From a virus, in IMG/VR virus record IMGVR_UViG_3300035688_000010, positions 1 to 48,318 of that record: DNA of 48,318 nt; one strand, written 5' to 3'. The position numbers were made by a program, and so were the translations under genes. A model generated the notes under the pieces. It worked only from the letters and a program-made list of their open reading frames with translations, was not told where the DNA came from and made no database searches. Of the stretch, positions 16,956-24,546 are shown piece by piece (positions within the stretch are counted from its first letter, which is position 1; each line of letters opens with the position of its first letter).

Positions 16956-17342
16956 ATGTCTGATTTAACTAATGTTTGTAATTTAAAAACATATACTATT
17001 CCTGCATTAACTACCAGAACTTTTCAGATTAAAGCCGCCGCAGGTGAAGCGGGAAAAATAAAATGGTTGAAACTACCCGGGACCGCCAGTGTAACGGTGG
17101 AAGTAAAATATATTACCAATACCTCTGGGGATGTTGTTTATTATATTGCTGGAAATCCCCCCATAACCATAACTTATGAATTTGGATTTGCCCCTTGGCA
17201 AGATGCCGCAGAGAGCACCCTCAAAGGCATAATGGTAGATGAAGATGATTATGTGGAATTTGCGCTTGCCAACGGAACCGTTGGAGATGTTAATTTTGAT
17301 ATTTCTTTCTTTTTTGTAAATGCATCTTTAACAGAAGTATGA
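16956..17342 (+). CDS. Virion-type beta-sandwich protein
   Basis: 128 residues with SD AGGAGGATACC. Beta-rich, opening NLKTYTIPALTTRTFQIKAA and ending VNFDISFFFVNASL. Similar in style to the small beta proteins of the fibre region. Possibly part of the tail tip or a head-fibre. No family recognised. Confidence 0.65.
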   Translation: MSDLTNVCNLKTYTIPALTTRTFQIKAAAGEAGKIKWLKLPGTASVTVEVKYITNTSGDVVYYIAGNPPITITYEFGFAPWQDAAESTLKGIMVDEDDYVEFALANGTVGDVNFDISFFFVNASLTEV

Positions 17343-17404
17343 TATATATTCTACTAACTATATGTTTGATAATAATTTTAATAGTTTTGAAACAAGGGGG
17401 ATTT

Positions 17405-18289
17405 ATGACTTGGCCGATAGCAGTGAATGGAAGTGTTGCAAAGACAGATTTTAATGCTTTAAAAACAATTCTTGAAAATGGGAATATTTTTGAGAATCTA
17501 ATAGCCAATGGTGGTTTTGAAATTTGGCAAAGAGGAAGTTCATTTTCTGGTGTAACCAATATGTTCACTGCAGATATGTGGAAGTTTGCAGGAAGTAATG
17601 CAGGTTATACTGTAACCAGAGAATCATCAACCCTGCACTCTGGCACCTATTCTTTTAAGATAGTTATAACAAACACTACAAAAACTATCAGACAAAGTTT
17701 AGAAAATTGGAAAGAATTAGAAGGGAAAACTGTATCGTTCTCTGCATGGGTGAAAAGTAGTGCGGCAAGCACGGTTAGATTGTATCTATATGATGGAACT
17801 GGAGGCGCTAATTCTTCATTTAATACCGGAACAGGATGGGAAAGATTAACAGTATCTAGGAGCTTATCTGGAATAAGCGAACTCACATTTTACATCGAAT
17901 TTGTGGGAACCTCTGGCCTCACTGCTTATGTGGACGATGCAATGGCGGTCCAAGGTTCCGAAGCCGCAGACTTTACTCCCAGAAATCCGGGATTAGAACA
18001 AATGTTATGCGAGAGATGGTATGAAAAAGGAACATATAGAAGTGGAATTCCAACAACCAACAAGGAACTCCGTCTCGCTTGCAGGTTCAGAGAATTAAAA
18101 GCAGGTTCGACATTCACGGTTAGTTTCGTTCCTGCAATTTACGATGACTCAGATACTGATGATACTTCACATTGGACTGTAAATTCATATTATACAAATG
18201 ACATACTTTTCATTATACTAACAAGGGATGTTGCTCAGGCAGGAAATTACTATATCAATGCAGATTGGAATGTCCAAGTTGATTCGTAG
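17405..18289 (+). CDS. Receptor-binding tail fibre with CBM-like domain
   Basis: 294 residues. The ATG at 17405 has an AAGGGGG SD and gives the fibre-type start MTWPIAVNGSVAKTDFNAL. An upstream in-frame ATG (17339) would add a hydrophobic segment that fibres lack. Residues about 33-190 look like a CBM_4_9-type carbohydrate-binding jelly roll (IANGGFEIWQRGSS; SFSAWVKSSAASTVRLYLYD; GWERLTVSR; AYVDDAMAVQGSEAADFTPR). The C-terminal part begins LEQMLCERWYEK, a motif common in tail fibre ends. It likely recognises host surface glycans. Confidence 0.75.
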   Translation: MTWPIAVNGSVAKTDFNALKTILENGNIFENLIANGGFEIWQRGSSFSGVTNMFTADMWKFAGSNAGYTVTRESSTLHSGTYSFKIVITNTTKTIRQSLENWKELEGKTVSFSAWVKSSAASTVRLYLYDGTGGANSSFNTGTGWERLTVSRSLSGISELTFYIEFVGTSGLTAYVDDAMAVQGSEAADFTPRNPGLEQMLCERWYEKGTYRSGIPTTNKELRLACRFRELKAGSTFTVSFVPAIYDDSDTDDTSHWTVNSYYTNDILFIILTRDVAQAGNYYINADWNVQVDS

Positions 18290-18298
18290 GAGTCCAAT

Positions 18299-18865
18299 AT
18301 GACTTTAGACCTCAGAGTTTGGAAAAATGAATTTAATATATCCGATGCAGACTATGAATTTCTTATCTTGCTAAATCCCACTTTTGCTTTGATGGTTGTT
18401 AGTTTATTAGTTGAATCCAAAGGCAAGGATTTGAAGTTCGGAATTTTTTCTGGTTTAAGAACTTGGGAAGAACAGGCAAAAGAATATGCAAAAGGCAGAA
18501 AGTTATTGGCAGATGGAACTTGGGAAATAGTAAATGAAAAAGAGATAGTTACTAAAGCAAGACCTGGATACTCATGGCATTGCTATGGGCTCGCTTGTGA
18601 TTTGGTTTTAGATGGAAGTGATAAACCGGGACTTCAACCTTCCTGGAATGAATTCGCAGATGCAAATAAAGACAAAGTAAATGATTGGGATACTTTAGGC
18701 CAGATAGGAGAATCAATAGGTTTGGAATGGGGCGGACATTGTGTTCCTGGAATAGTAGATGTTCCGCATTTTCAATATCATAAAGGTCTTACCATAAATC
18801 AAGCAATTTCACTCAGAACTTCTGGAATCCAGGCAGTATGGAATAAATTAATAATTCCAGATTAG
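18299..18865 (+). CDS. Endolysin, M15 L-alanyl-D-glutamate/D-Ala-type peptidase
   Basis: 188 residues. Motifs of the VanY/CwlK peptidase M15 family: SGLRTWEEQ (51-59), S-x-HCYG-x-ACD with His94 and Asp101 as zinc ligands, and DVPHFQ with His157. It would cleave peptide bonds in peptidoglycan stems at the end of infection. No signal peptide, so a holin is needed. It closes the tail operon, a usual endolysin position. Confidence 0.9.
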   Translation: MTLDLRVWKNEFNISDADYEFLILLNPTFALMVVSLLVESKGKDLKFGIFSGLRTWEEQAKEYAKGRKLLADGTWEIVNEKEIVTKARPGYSWHCYGLACDLVLDGSDKPGLQPSWNEFADANKDKVNDWDTLGQIGESIGLEWGGHCVPGIVDVPHFQYHKGLTINQAISLRTSGIQAVWNKLIIPD

Positions 18866-18949
18866 TCTCGTCGATAAATCTTGATAGTTATCCGTGCTAA
18901 CCTAATCCGAAATCATGTATTTCCAAAACCAGAATCTTTTAAATTAGCC

Positions 18950-18978
18950 TTGACTTCTTGCCTTTTAAAGTGTATCAT
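18950..18978 (+). promoter_or_regulatory. Sigma70-like promoter for the recombination module
   Basis: TTGACT (18950-18955), 17-base spacer, TATCAT (18973-18978). It lies in the 152-base gap after the endolysin and about 33 bases before the SD of the next gene. Direction and location fit the start of the early/recombination operon. The rest of the gap shows no clear terminator or RNA gene. Confidence 0.65.
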
Positions 18979-19017
18979 TATGGTAGATGTCAAATTCAAA
19001 TAAAGGAGGAAATTCAG

Positions 19018-19476
19018 ATGAAAGTAGAAGAAGGCCAAGTCGGACAAAAGTATCTCACCTTACAAGGCATCCCAATTACCATTCTCAAAGTTCTACCATC
19101 CAAAGTTCTGCTGAAATCAGAAGCAACCAAAAATGAAATGGAAGTCAAGTATGGCTATCCAATTCGGGAATATCAGGAAAACCAAGTTGATAGGGAATCC
19201 CGGGCCCTGATGGAATCTTCCAGAGCCCTTCCAGGACGTTCAAAAACGCATGGAAATGGCGGTTTGCGGCGTCTAAGTGAAATTATTGATGTCTACCTAA
19301 TAGAAGGCCGTTATACTCCAAAATCCATATTGGATAAGATTACCGGAATTCCAGAAGCAGAAGGGTATGGAAACCTTCTGGCTAATGTTCATGCGAGATG
19401 CACTGTTCATAAAAGGCAGGGAGACAAGATCCTTAAGACTAAGGAAGGAATAGTTACCTTAATACTTAAGAAATAA
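19018..19476 (+). CDS. Early-operon protein, possible DNA-binding protein
   Basis: 152 residues. The ATG at 19018 has AAAGGAGG 9 bases upstream, so it is preferred to a start 60 bases earlier, which would also lie in the promoter. N-terminal half is beta-rich; the centre is basic (RALPGRSKTHGNGGLRRL); the C-terminal half (IIDVYLIEGRYTPKSILDKI ... ARCTVHKRQGDKI) resembles a winged-helix fold. As the first gene of an operon it may be a regulator. Unrecognised family. Confidence 0.7.
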   Translation: MKVEEGQVGQKYLTLQGIPITILKVLPSKVLLKSEATKNEMEVKYGYPIREYQENQVDRESRALMESSRALPGRSKTHGNGGLRRLSEIIDVYLIEGRYTPKSILDKITGIPEAEGYGNLLANVHARCTVHKRQGDKILKTKEGIVTLILKK

Positions 19477-19488
19477 AACGACTTTTTA

Positions 19489-19522
19489 CCTTGCTCCTGT
19501 TTCAGCAACTTCAGGAGCAAGG
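19489..19522 (+). terminator. 11-bp intergenic hairpin
   Basis: CCTTGCTCCTG (19489-19499) pairs perfectly with CAGGAGCAAGG (19512-19522), 12-base loop, but there is no following T-run (ATAAGGAG). Probably an mRNA processing or stability structure. It ends 3 bases before the next SD and could affect its access. Confidence 0.5.
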
Positions 19523-19536
19523 ATAAGGAGTTGAAA

Positions 19537-19752
19537 ATGAAGAGATTCTGCTGTTACCATAAAAAATATTTTGGTTATAGAAAGTTTCTTGGTTTTAAAG
19601 AACCTTTGGAGAATACTTCCGAGACTGATACTATCTGTTGGTTATGTAAGATTATAGAAAGAATAGAGGAGGTGGTGCAGTCAGTAATTCAAAAATTCAA
19701 ATTCATATTGAGAGGTATAAATAATGAAAGACAAAACAGAAGCAAAAGATAA
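19537..19752 (+). CDS. Small Cys-containing protein
   Basis: 71 residues. The ATG at 19537 lies 6 bases after AAGGAG. A TTG two codons upstream touches the SD and is rejected. N terminus MKRFCCYHKKYFGYRKFLGF, then CWLC, giving a likely zinc site (CC...CWLC), followed by a basic end. It overlaps the next gene by 29 bases. Function unknown. Confidence 0.6.
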   Translation: MKRFCCYHKKYFGYRKFLGFKEPLENTSETDTICWLCKIIERIEEVVQSVIQKFKFILRGINNERQNRSKR

Positions 19753-19915
19753 GTATGATAAATATTTTAATAATCCCAAGTTTTATAACTTAGTTTCTAT
19801 GTTGGTAAATTTAATTGAAAGTAGAGAATTTGACCTACAGGATATAATAGAAGTCATGGAGATAGTAAAAGAAAAATATCCAACGCTTATATTAAACAAG
19901 AGGAGGTTCTATTAA
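19724..19915 (+). CDS. Small helical protein (63 aa)
   Basis: Charged helical protein (FDLQDIIEVMEIVKEKYPTLIL) preceded by AGAGGT. Its stop shares one base with the start of the ATPase gene (TAATGG), so it is coupled to it. No motif seen. Confidence 0.6.
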   Translation: MKDKTEAKDKYDKYFNNPKFYNLVSMLVNLIESREFDLQDIIEVMEIVKEKYPTLILNKRRFY

Positions 19916-20937
19916 TGGCAGAAAAAAATCTATTCAAGGAAGCTAAAAACGAGATGGCGTTCGCAAAAATTGGGATGCAGGGGTTTAATGGTTCGGGCAA
20001 AACGTTTACTGCTTCCAAGATTGCAATCGGTTTGCATAAATATGCTAATCTAAAAAAGCCAGTTGCATTTCTGGATACAGAGACAGGTTCTGATTTTGTC
20101 ATTCCTGAATTCAAAGCAGCCAAGGTTGAACTGGTTGTATTCAAATCACGAGCCTTTGTCGATTTGGTAGCCGCAATTAAAGAAGCTGAGAAGAACTACT
20201 CAATTCTTTTAATTGACTCTATAACGCACTTCTGGACTGAATTACAGGATAGTTTTATGGCAAAGAGAAACGTAAAGAGAATTGCATTACATCACTGGAT
20301 AGAACTCAAAAGAGACTGGAGACAATTCTCTGATGCATTTATCAATTCCAAAGTTCATATAATTTTCTGCGGCAGGGCCGGTTGGGATTTTGACCATGTA
20401 GAAGATGATGAAGGGGCCAAGGAATTACAGAGAACCGGAACCAAAATGAAGGTAGAAGCAGAGACCGGATTCGAGCCTTCCTTGCTTCTTGAAATGGAAA
20501 GAGTAAGAACCGATAATCAAAAAGTGGGCGCCGGAATTATCAATAGGTGTTGGGTTCTTAAAGACCGCGCTAATAAAATTCAATCCATGTATTTTGATAC
20601 TCCTGTCTTTGAGAATTTCTTACCTCATATAAAAGCATTGAATATTGGTGGAACTCATAAAGCAATGGATACTTCCCGGACTTCCGAAGCCATGCATAAA
20701 CAAGACTGGTCAAATGCAGACAATCAAAAGAAGAGACTCATATCACTTGAATTATTGAAAGATGAATTGGACTTAAGATATCCAGGAAGAACAGATGAAG
20801 AAAAGATTATGAGAATTAAAACTCTTAAGTCTATTTACGGAACTTCTTCAAAAACCGAGATTGAAAATCTTCCTTTGGATAAGTTGGAAGATGGCATGGA
20901 TAAGTTGAGAAAATTAAAGAAAGGAGGTAAGGAATAA
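19915..20937 (+). CDS. RecA-like ATP-binding protein, Sak4-like recombinase candidate
   Basis: 340 residues. Walker A GFNGSGKT (23-30), a LDTETGSDF segment after strand 2 and Walker B YSILLIDSITHFW with Asp101. Phage RecA-like ATPases of this kind (Sak4-type single-strand annealing/recombination proteins or generic phage AAA ATPases) usually stand next to SSB, as here. The C-terminal 100 residues are helical and basic (KLEDGMDKLRKLKKGGKE). Annealing or strand exchange is inferred from context; ATP binding is well supported. Confidence 0.75.
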   Translation: MAEKNLFKEAKNEMAFAKIGMQGFNGSGKTFTASKIAIGLHKYANLKKPVAFLDTETGSDFVIPEFKAAKVELVVFKSRAFVDLVAAIKEAEKNYSILLIDSITHFWTELQDSFMAKRNVKRIALHHWIELKRDWRQFSDAFINSKVHIIFCGRAGWDFDHVEDDEGAKELQRTGTKMKVEAETGFEPSLLLEMERVRTDNQKVGAGIINRCWVLKDRANKIQSMYFDTPVFENFLPHIKALNIGGTHKAMDTSRTSEAMHKQDWSNADNQKKRLISLELLKDELDLRYPGRTDEEKIMRIKTLKSIYGTSSKTEIENLPLDKLEDGMDKLRKLKKGGKE

Positions 20938-21188
20938 TGGCAGAAGAATTTAGAACAAGAGAACTGCACGAGGCTTCTGCATTGGCACTATTCACAAAAC
21001 CAATTCGTTTGGAATATGATGACAGATTAAAAGAAATTATTTTCATATTCCCTTCGGAAGCCAAGGAAAATTCCAATAAATATTGGAATAACGAATTGAA
21101 GGTGGATGCAAGAGAATATGCGAATTCGTTCAAGGAATTGAAAATCAGATTATTCGCATTCAAAAACAACAAGGAGGAAAACCAGTGA
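20937..21188 (+). CDS. Small conserved phage-type protein, possible DUF5659
   Basis: 83 residues, one-base overlap with the ATPase stop. Sequence FRTRELHEASALALF followed by FIFPSEAKENSNKYWNNEL has the pattern of DUF5659 proteins, often found near phage recombination genes. Function unknown. Family assignment is from memory. Confidence 0.65.
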   Translation: MAEEFRTRELHEASALALFTKPIRLEYDDRLKEIIFIFPSEAKENSNKYWNNELKVDAREYANSFKELKIRLFAFKNNKEENQ

Positions 21189-21520
21189 AATGCAAAGGGA
21201 TAGAAACGAAAGAAAATTGTTATTCCTGTAAGCATAGAGGCACGGTGCTTGGTAGTTGTCATAGTAGTTGTCATCATCCTGCCTCAACTAAAGTTTCATC
21301 GGATAATCCTATGTTAGAACTAATGTCAATATTTGCTTCAGTAGGAAGATCGGAACCAGTTTGCGTAAACCCCAAGGAACTAAATATAAAAGCTAATGAA
21401 CATGGGATTAAAAGTGGATGGTTTAACTTCCCTTTTAATTTCGACCCTGTTTGGCTTGAAAATTGTGATGGACATGAAAAGATTTCAAATAATAAAGAGG
21501 AGGAGGAAAATCATGGTTGA
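21185..21520 (+). CDS. Cys-rich conserved hypothetical protein
   Basis: 111 residues in an ATGA-type overlap. N terminus KENCYSCKHRG-x-x-x-GSCHSSCHHP places five Cys and three His in about 25 residues, a metal-binding knuckle, and a second half ends GWFNFPFNFDPVWLENCDG. Lies between the recombinase candidate and SSB. Function unknown. Confidence 0.65.
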   Translation: MKCKGIETKENCYSCKHRGTVLGSCHSSCHHPASTKVSSDNPMLELMSIFASVGRSEPVCVNPKELNIKANEHGIKSGWFNFPFNFDPVWLENCDGHEKISNNKEEEENHG

Positions 21521-21941
21521 AGAAAGAACGAACACATCGGGTGGTGGTGGAGATGTAGAGGATGGAGTTTATGAGTTAACAGTTATGGGTAAACCCGGGA
21601 AGTTTGCAACTGCTAAATCTCATTATCGTCTTTGGAAGTTTGGATTAGTTTACGAAGGAAAACCAAAGACAATTACAATTCTTTTATTCCCTTGGGAATC
21701 AGAAGAATTGCTTATGGCCCTTGGCGGCAGGAAGGAAGGAAAGGATACTGTCTGGGACCCGGACAAGGTTGATAAGAAAAGAATCAAGGCAGAGATTGTC
21801 CATGAAGCAGATAACAATAATAAAATGCGGATGAAGATAAAGCGGGCCAAGGCTTTGAAGTCATCTTCAAAAGAACAGGAAGAAGAACCAGAAGAAAGTT
21901 TTAAAGAAAAAACAGAAGATGATATCGACGTTCCCTTTTGA
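21513..21941 (+). CDS. Single-stranded DNA-binding protein
   Basis: 142 residues. The ATG at 21513 follows AGAGGAGGAGGAA and overlaps the previous stop by 8 bases; upstream ATGs have no SD. A central OB-like beta region (YELTVMGKPGKFATAKSHYR; PKTITILLFPW) is followed by a low-complexity acidic linker and the C-terminal tail DDIDVPF, the partner-binding tip typical of SSB proteins. Neighbours (RecA-like ATPase, RuvC-like resolvase) agree. Confidence 0.75.
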   Translation: MVEERTNTSGGGGDVEDGVYELTVMGKPGKFATAKSHYRLWKFGLVYEGKPKTITILLFPWESEELLMALGGRKEGKDTVWDPDKVDKKRIKAEIVHEADNNNKMRMKIKRAKALKSSSKEQEEEPEESFKEKTEDDIDVPF

Positions 21942-21956
21942 TAGGAGAATATAATA

Positions 21957-22475
21957 ATGGAAAAAAAGTTCCTTGGAATAGATCCAGGTTTACGGGGTGG
22001 AATCGCCTTGATTGGTGGCAAAGAGCCATTCGTTCAAAATACTCCCGTCTTCTCAATTAAGAATAAGGGAAGTAAGAAATTCAAGACTTACTATGATGTT
22101 AACCTAATAAAAAAAATGCTTGATGATTTACAACCAGACTTTATATGTCTTGAAAAATCTCAAGCATATCCAGACCAGGGTTCTGTTTCAAATTGGAGCA
22201 CGGGATTTGGATATGGGCTATGGTCTGGATTATTGGTTGGCATGGGATTAAAATATATGATAGTGCATCCACGCTCATGGCAACGAGAATTTTTCTTTGG
22301 AATGTCCGGGGATTCAAAGGCACTATCATATACAGTTGCTTGTCAGTTATTCCCAGAGTATGCAAAGTTTCTTACGGGCCCGAGAGGTGGAAGATTAGAC
22401 GGATGTAGTGATAGCCTTCTGATTTGCGAATTTGGAAAACGCAAATATACTGGAAAAATTGCAGATAAAAAATAA
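21957..22475 (+). CDS. RuvC-like Holliday junction resolvase
   Basis: 172 residues. RNase H-fold motifs: GIDPG with Asp9, CLEKS with Glu66, and RLDGCSDSLLI with Asp148 and Asp152, giving the DEDD acidic set of RuvC. It would cut four-way junctions or branched DNA before packaging. SD GGAGAAT. Lies in the recombination cluster. Confidence 0.85.
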   Translation: MEKKFLGIDPGLRGGIALIGGKEPFVQNTPVFSIKNKGSKKFKTYYDVNLIKKMLDDLQPDFICLEKSQAYPDQGSVSNWSTGFGYGLWSGLLVGMGLKYMIVHPRSWQREFFFGMSGDSKALSYTVACQLFPEYAKFLTGPRGGRLDGCSDSLLICEFGKRKYTGKIADKK

Positions 22476-22489
22476 GAGAGGAAATTCAA

Positions 22490-22666
22490 ATGAAATTCAA
22501 ATTACCAAAGAAAGTTGATTGGATTCTTGTTGCGATATTCTGTTGGTTGATTCTTCTTACCATTGTTCAAGTCTATAAACATATTCAATTAAAAAATTCC
22601 ATAATCAGAAATGAACCTATTAAGGTAGATACTGAAAAAATAAATAGATTAAATAAAGAATATTAA
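22490..22666 (+). CDS. Small single-pass membrane protein (58 aa)
   Basis: SD AGAGGA 8 bases before the ATG. The sequence MKFKLPKKVDW is followed by a hydrophobic helix (about residues 11-29, ILVAIFCWLILLTIVQV) and a short charged tail. Starts 15 bases after the resolvase stop and is consistent with a real gene. Function unknown, possibly superinfection exclusion or lysis-related. Confidence 0.6.
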   Translation: MKFKLPKKVDWILVAIFCWLILLTIVQVYKHIQLKNSIIRNEPIKVDTEKINRLNKEY

Positions 22667-22717
22667 ACTATTTTATCGGGAGGAAATCCCGCCCTGTAAT
22701 TATTGAAAAAGGTGTTT

Positions 22718-23221
22718 ATGAATTATCAAGACATTAAATTAATAGCCGAAAATGTTGTATCTGAATTAAATCCTTATTGTGAAAGGTGTGAGATTGCCGG
22801 TTCTATAAGACGCAATAAGCCTGAATGTAAGGATATAGAGATAGTTATTATCCCGAAATCAAATGGGTTAATGGACTTGAATAATATTGTTAGTAAATGG
22901 GCAAAAGTCAAAGGCGAGATAACGGGTAAATATACTCAACGGGTATTGCCAGAAGGTATCAAGCTGGATTTATTTATTGCAACTAAGGATAACTGGGGAT
23001 TGATATACTCAATCCGCACCGGTTCGGCAGATTTTAGTCATAAGGTTTTGGCTTGTGGCTGGAAGAAAAAGGGATATACTTCAGAGAATGGTATTTTGTA
23101 TAAAACTATTAATCCCTGCGAAAGCGATTTAGATTATGACAATCCTACATATATTCGTGAAGAAAAAGATTTGTTTGACTTAATTGGGATTAAATACATA
23201 GAACCAGAATTTAGAAATTAA
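22718..23221 (+). CDS. PolX/DNA polymerase beta-like nucleotidyltransferase
   Basis: 167 residues. The ATG at 22718 has AAAAGGTG upstream; a TTG five codons earlier is rejected. Palm motifs: AGSIRRNKPECKDIEIVI (GS at 28-29, Asp39, then Glu41 where Asp is usual) and KLDLFIA with Asp84. The end (SENGILYK, FDLIGIKYIEPEFRN) matches the PolX C terminus. It lacks the 8-kDa and PHP parts of full PolX, so it is a minimal palm-thumb enzyme for gap filling or nucleotide transfer. Asp-to-Glu at the second metal ligand could lower activity. Confidence 0.75.
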   Translation: MNYQDIKLIAENVVSELNPYCERCEIAGSIRRNKPECKDIEIVIIPKSNGLMDLNNIVSKWAKVKGEITGKYTQRVLPEGIKLDLFIATKDNWGLIYSIRTGSADFSHKVLACGWKKKGYTSENGILYKTINPCESDLDYDNPTYIREEKDLFDLIGIKYIEPEFRN

Positions 23222-23234
23222 TAGCGAGGTCAAA

Positions 23235-23426
23235 ATGCCTGAGAAAATGAAAGGGAAGTTGTGTCTAAATAGTTCCACTCAAACATGCGAGTATTTAGTT
23301 TCTCCTGTTTATGCTGTAGATTGGTATTGTTTAATACATAGAAAATATCTTGAACATAAAAGATATGAAGAAAAGAATAAAATCTATCGCTGTCCTGAAT
23401 GTCTAAAAAAGGAGAAAAGCCAATGA
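23235..23426 (+). CDS. Cys-rich small protein
   Basis: 63 residues, start after TAGCGAGGTCAAA. Cys residues at about 10, 18 and 32, then CPEC near the end: a likely zinc-binding protein. Its end (KKEKSQ) overlaps the next start and is nearly the same, in DNA and protein, as the junction at 24123-24150, pointing to cassette duplication. Function unknown. Confidence 0.6.
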   Translation: MPEKMKGKLCLNSSTQTCEYLVSPVYAVDWYCLIHRKYLEHKRYEEKNKIYRCPECLKKEKSQ

Positions 23427-23430
23427 ACGC
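23411..23430 (+). repeat. Junction repeat, copy 1
   Basis: GGAGAAAAGCCA-R-TGAACGC occurs here (R = A) and at 24127-24146 (R = G), each time forming the end of one Cys-rich gene, the SD, and the start of the next. Two copies of a working gene junction indicate duplication of cassettes. Confidence 0.6.
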
Positions 23431-23857
23431 AGAACAGAAGAAAGAGGTTGATGAAAGGTTTTGTCAGAATTGTGGTAATATAATATGTAAGCATATTCCC
23501 GACTTTTGTCCTGAATATAACGAGTGGCAACCACGCAATACCGTAAATATTGAATCGTTAAATAAACAATTACACGAAAGATTAGGGTTAGAGATGTTAC
23601 TTCATCGGGATATAGAAATATTAAAGAATGAAAATTTAAAGTTGAAATCCGAAATTGAGCGAGCCGAGATAAGGGGTAGTCAATCCAAGTTTTATTTTGA
23701 TATAAGACATGCTGAATTAACGGGAGCAAGGGAGTTGGCTGAAAGGATATTAAGCGGGGTTGAAGATGAAAGTTTATTAAGATATTCTGTTGAAGGAAAA
23801 CTTGCCGAAATGGAAGGAGAAAAACCAATAGTTGAGAGAGGGAAGAATGGAAGTTAA
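23423..23857 (+). CDS. Zinc-knuckle and coiled-coil protein
   Basis: 144 residues. The start at 23423 follows GGAGAAAAGCC; an in-frame start 24 bases upstream is rejected. N terminus CQNCGNIICKHI with a further Cys (PDFCPEY) forms a zinc site; residues 50-90 are a coiled coil (LEMLLHRDIEILKNENLKLK), and the tail is charged. Function unknown; possibly a small regulator. Confidence 0.65.
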   Translation: MNAEQKKEVDERFCQNCGNIICKHIPDFCPEYNEWQPRNTVNIESLNKQLHERLGLEMLLHRDIEILKNENLKLKSEIERAEIRGSQSKFYFDIRHAELTGARELAERILSGVEDESLLRYSVEGKLAEMEGEKPIVERGKNGS

Positions 23858-23990
23858 GATTAACCAATTTATTACAAGAATATGGGCTTATTATACTGTT
23901 ATACGAATATTTGGTTGGACAGCAATGAGGGTTATATTTTGGAAAGTAGTAAATGGTTTTCTAAAAGTTATTTTAGGGCGGAGCGAATGA
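23847..23990 (+). CDS. Small basic, hydrophobic protein (47 aa)
   Basis: ATG at 23847 after GAGAGGGAAG and overlapping the previous gene end. The protein is Trp/Ile/Val-rich with basic residues (RIWAYYTVIRIFGWTAMRVI ...), either one amphipathic membrane segment or a reentrant helix. Its stop overlaps the ATG at 23987. Tight coupling suggests expression. Function unknown. Confidence 0.45.
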   Translation: MEVKINQFITRIWAYYTVIRIFGWTAMRVIFWKVVNGFLKVILGRSE

Positions 23991-24142
23991 AAACGTTTTT
24001 GGTTAATGGTTATCCCGCAAAGATATGCAATATTAAATTTTGTATGTTCAATGCAGGTTGTGTTTGTTTTAATACTGAATTTAAATATAAAATTTGTGGT
24101 ATAAGAAAAAACATAATTGATAGGAAGGAGAAAAGCCAGTGA
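23987..24142 (+). CDS. Cys-rich small protein (51 aa)
   Basis: ATG at 23987 in an ATGA overlap after GGCGGAGCG; a longer frame upstream would run through the whole previous gene and is rejected. Cys spacing C-x5-C-x5-C-x-C-x9-C, ending RKEKSQ, the same last residues as the gene at 23235. Probably binds metal. Unknown function. Confidence 0.5.
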   Translation: MKTFLVNGYPAKICNIKFCMFNAGCVCFNTEFKYKICGIRKNIIDRKEKSQ

Positions 24143-24146
24143 ACGC
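24127..24146 (+). repeat. Junction repeat, copy 2
   Basis: Second copy of the junction sequence seen at 23411-23430; here the start codon is GTG. See that entry. Confidence 0.6.
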
Positions 24147-24546
24147 AAAAAGAAAAGTAGTAAAATATGATTATTGTCAATTCTGTAAAAGCAAAATAGG
24201 ATGCTGGGAAGATGATAGAACATATACTGAAATTCCGCATAAATGTAAAAAGCCCGAAGCCGAGAAATCTTGTCAAACTTGTGTCTATGAAAAATATTTA
24301 TCTGGGTATGAACAATATGAAAAAAAAGATTGTCCTTGTGAAACTTGCGGAGATGAATATAAGAACTGGAAACAAAAGCAGGAAGAAATTGAATGTTTTA
24401 TAGAAATAGAGCATCGTTATTATACAAATATAGGTTCAAGATTAAATATAAACCTTACCGATATACAATCTTATGAGCAATTAAAAAAGTTAATCCCGCA
24501 AGGTTCAACCCGTAAATTTAAAATTATACCGATTGAGGGGGAGTAA
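24139..24546 (+). CDS. Cys-rich protein, paralogue of the next gene
   Basis: 135 residues, GTG start within GGAGAAAAGCCA. Opens NAKRKVVKYDYCQFCKSKIGC; contains PEAEKSCQTCVYEKY and DCPCETCGDEYKNWKQKQEE. These motifs are repeated in the gene at 24547 (TAKRKVAK; PEAEKSC; KNWKPKQE), so the two are tandem paralogues. The DNA is close enough (17 bases identical near both starts) to suggest a recent event. Possibly multi-zinc proteins. Function unknown. Confidence 0.65.
   Translation: MNAKRKVVKYDYCQFCKSKIGCWEDDRTYTEIPHKCKKPEAEKSCQTCVYEKYLSGYEQYEKKDCPCETCGDEYKNWKQKQEEIECFIEIEHRYYTNIGSRLNINLTDIQSYEQLKKLIPQGSTRKFKIIPIEGE

Noticed and set aside
17339-17404. Longer start of the tail fibre gene adding a hydrophobic N terminus
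   Set aside because: The downstream ATG at 17405 has a strong SD and gives a typical fibre start; the upstream part would add a membrane segment unlikely in a fibre.
23403-23867. 154-codon open frame on the minus strand
   Set aside because: It opposes well-supported Cys-rich and coiled-coil genes that have SDs, and its protein is hydrophobic low-complexity sequence mirroring A/G-rich coding DNA.
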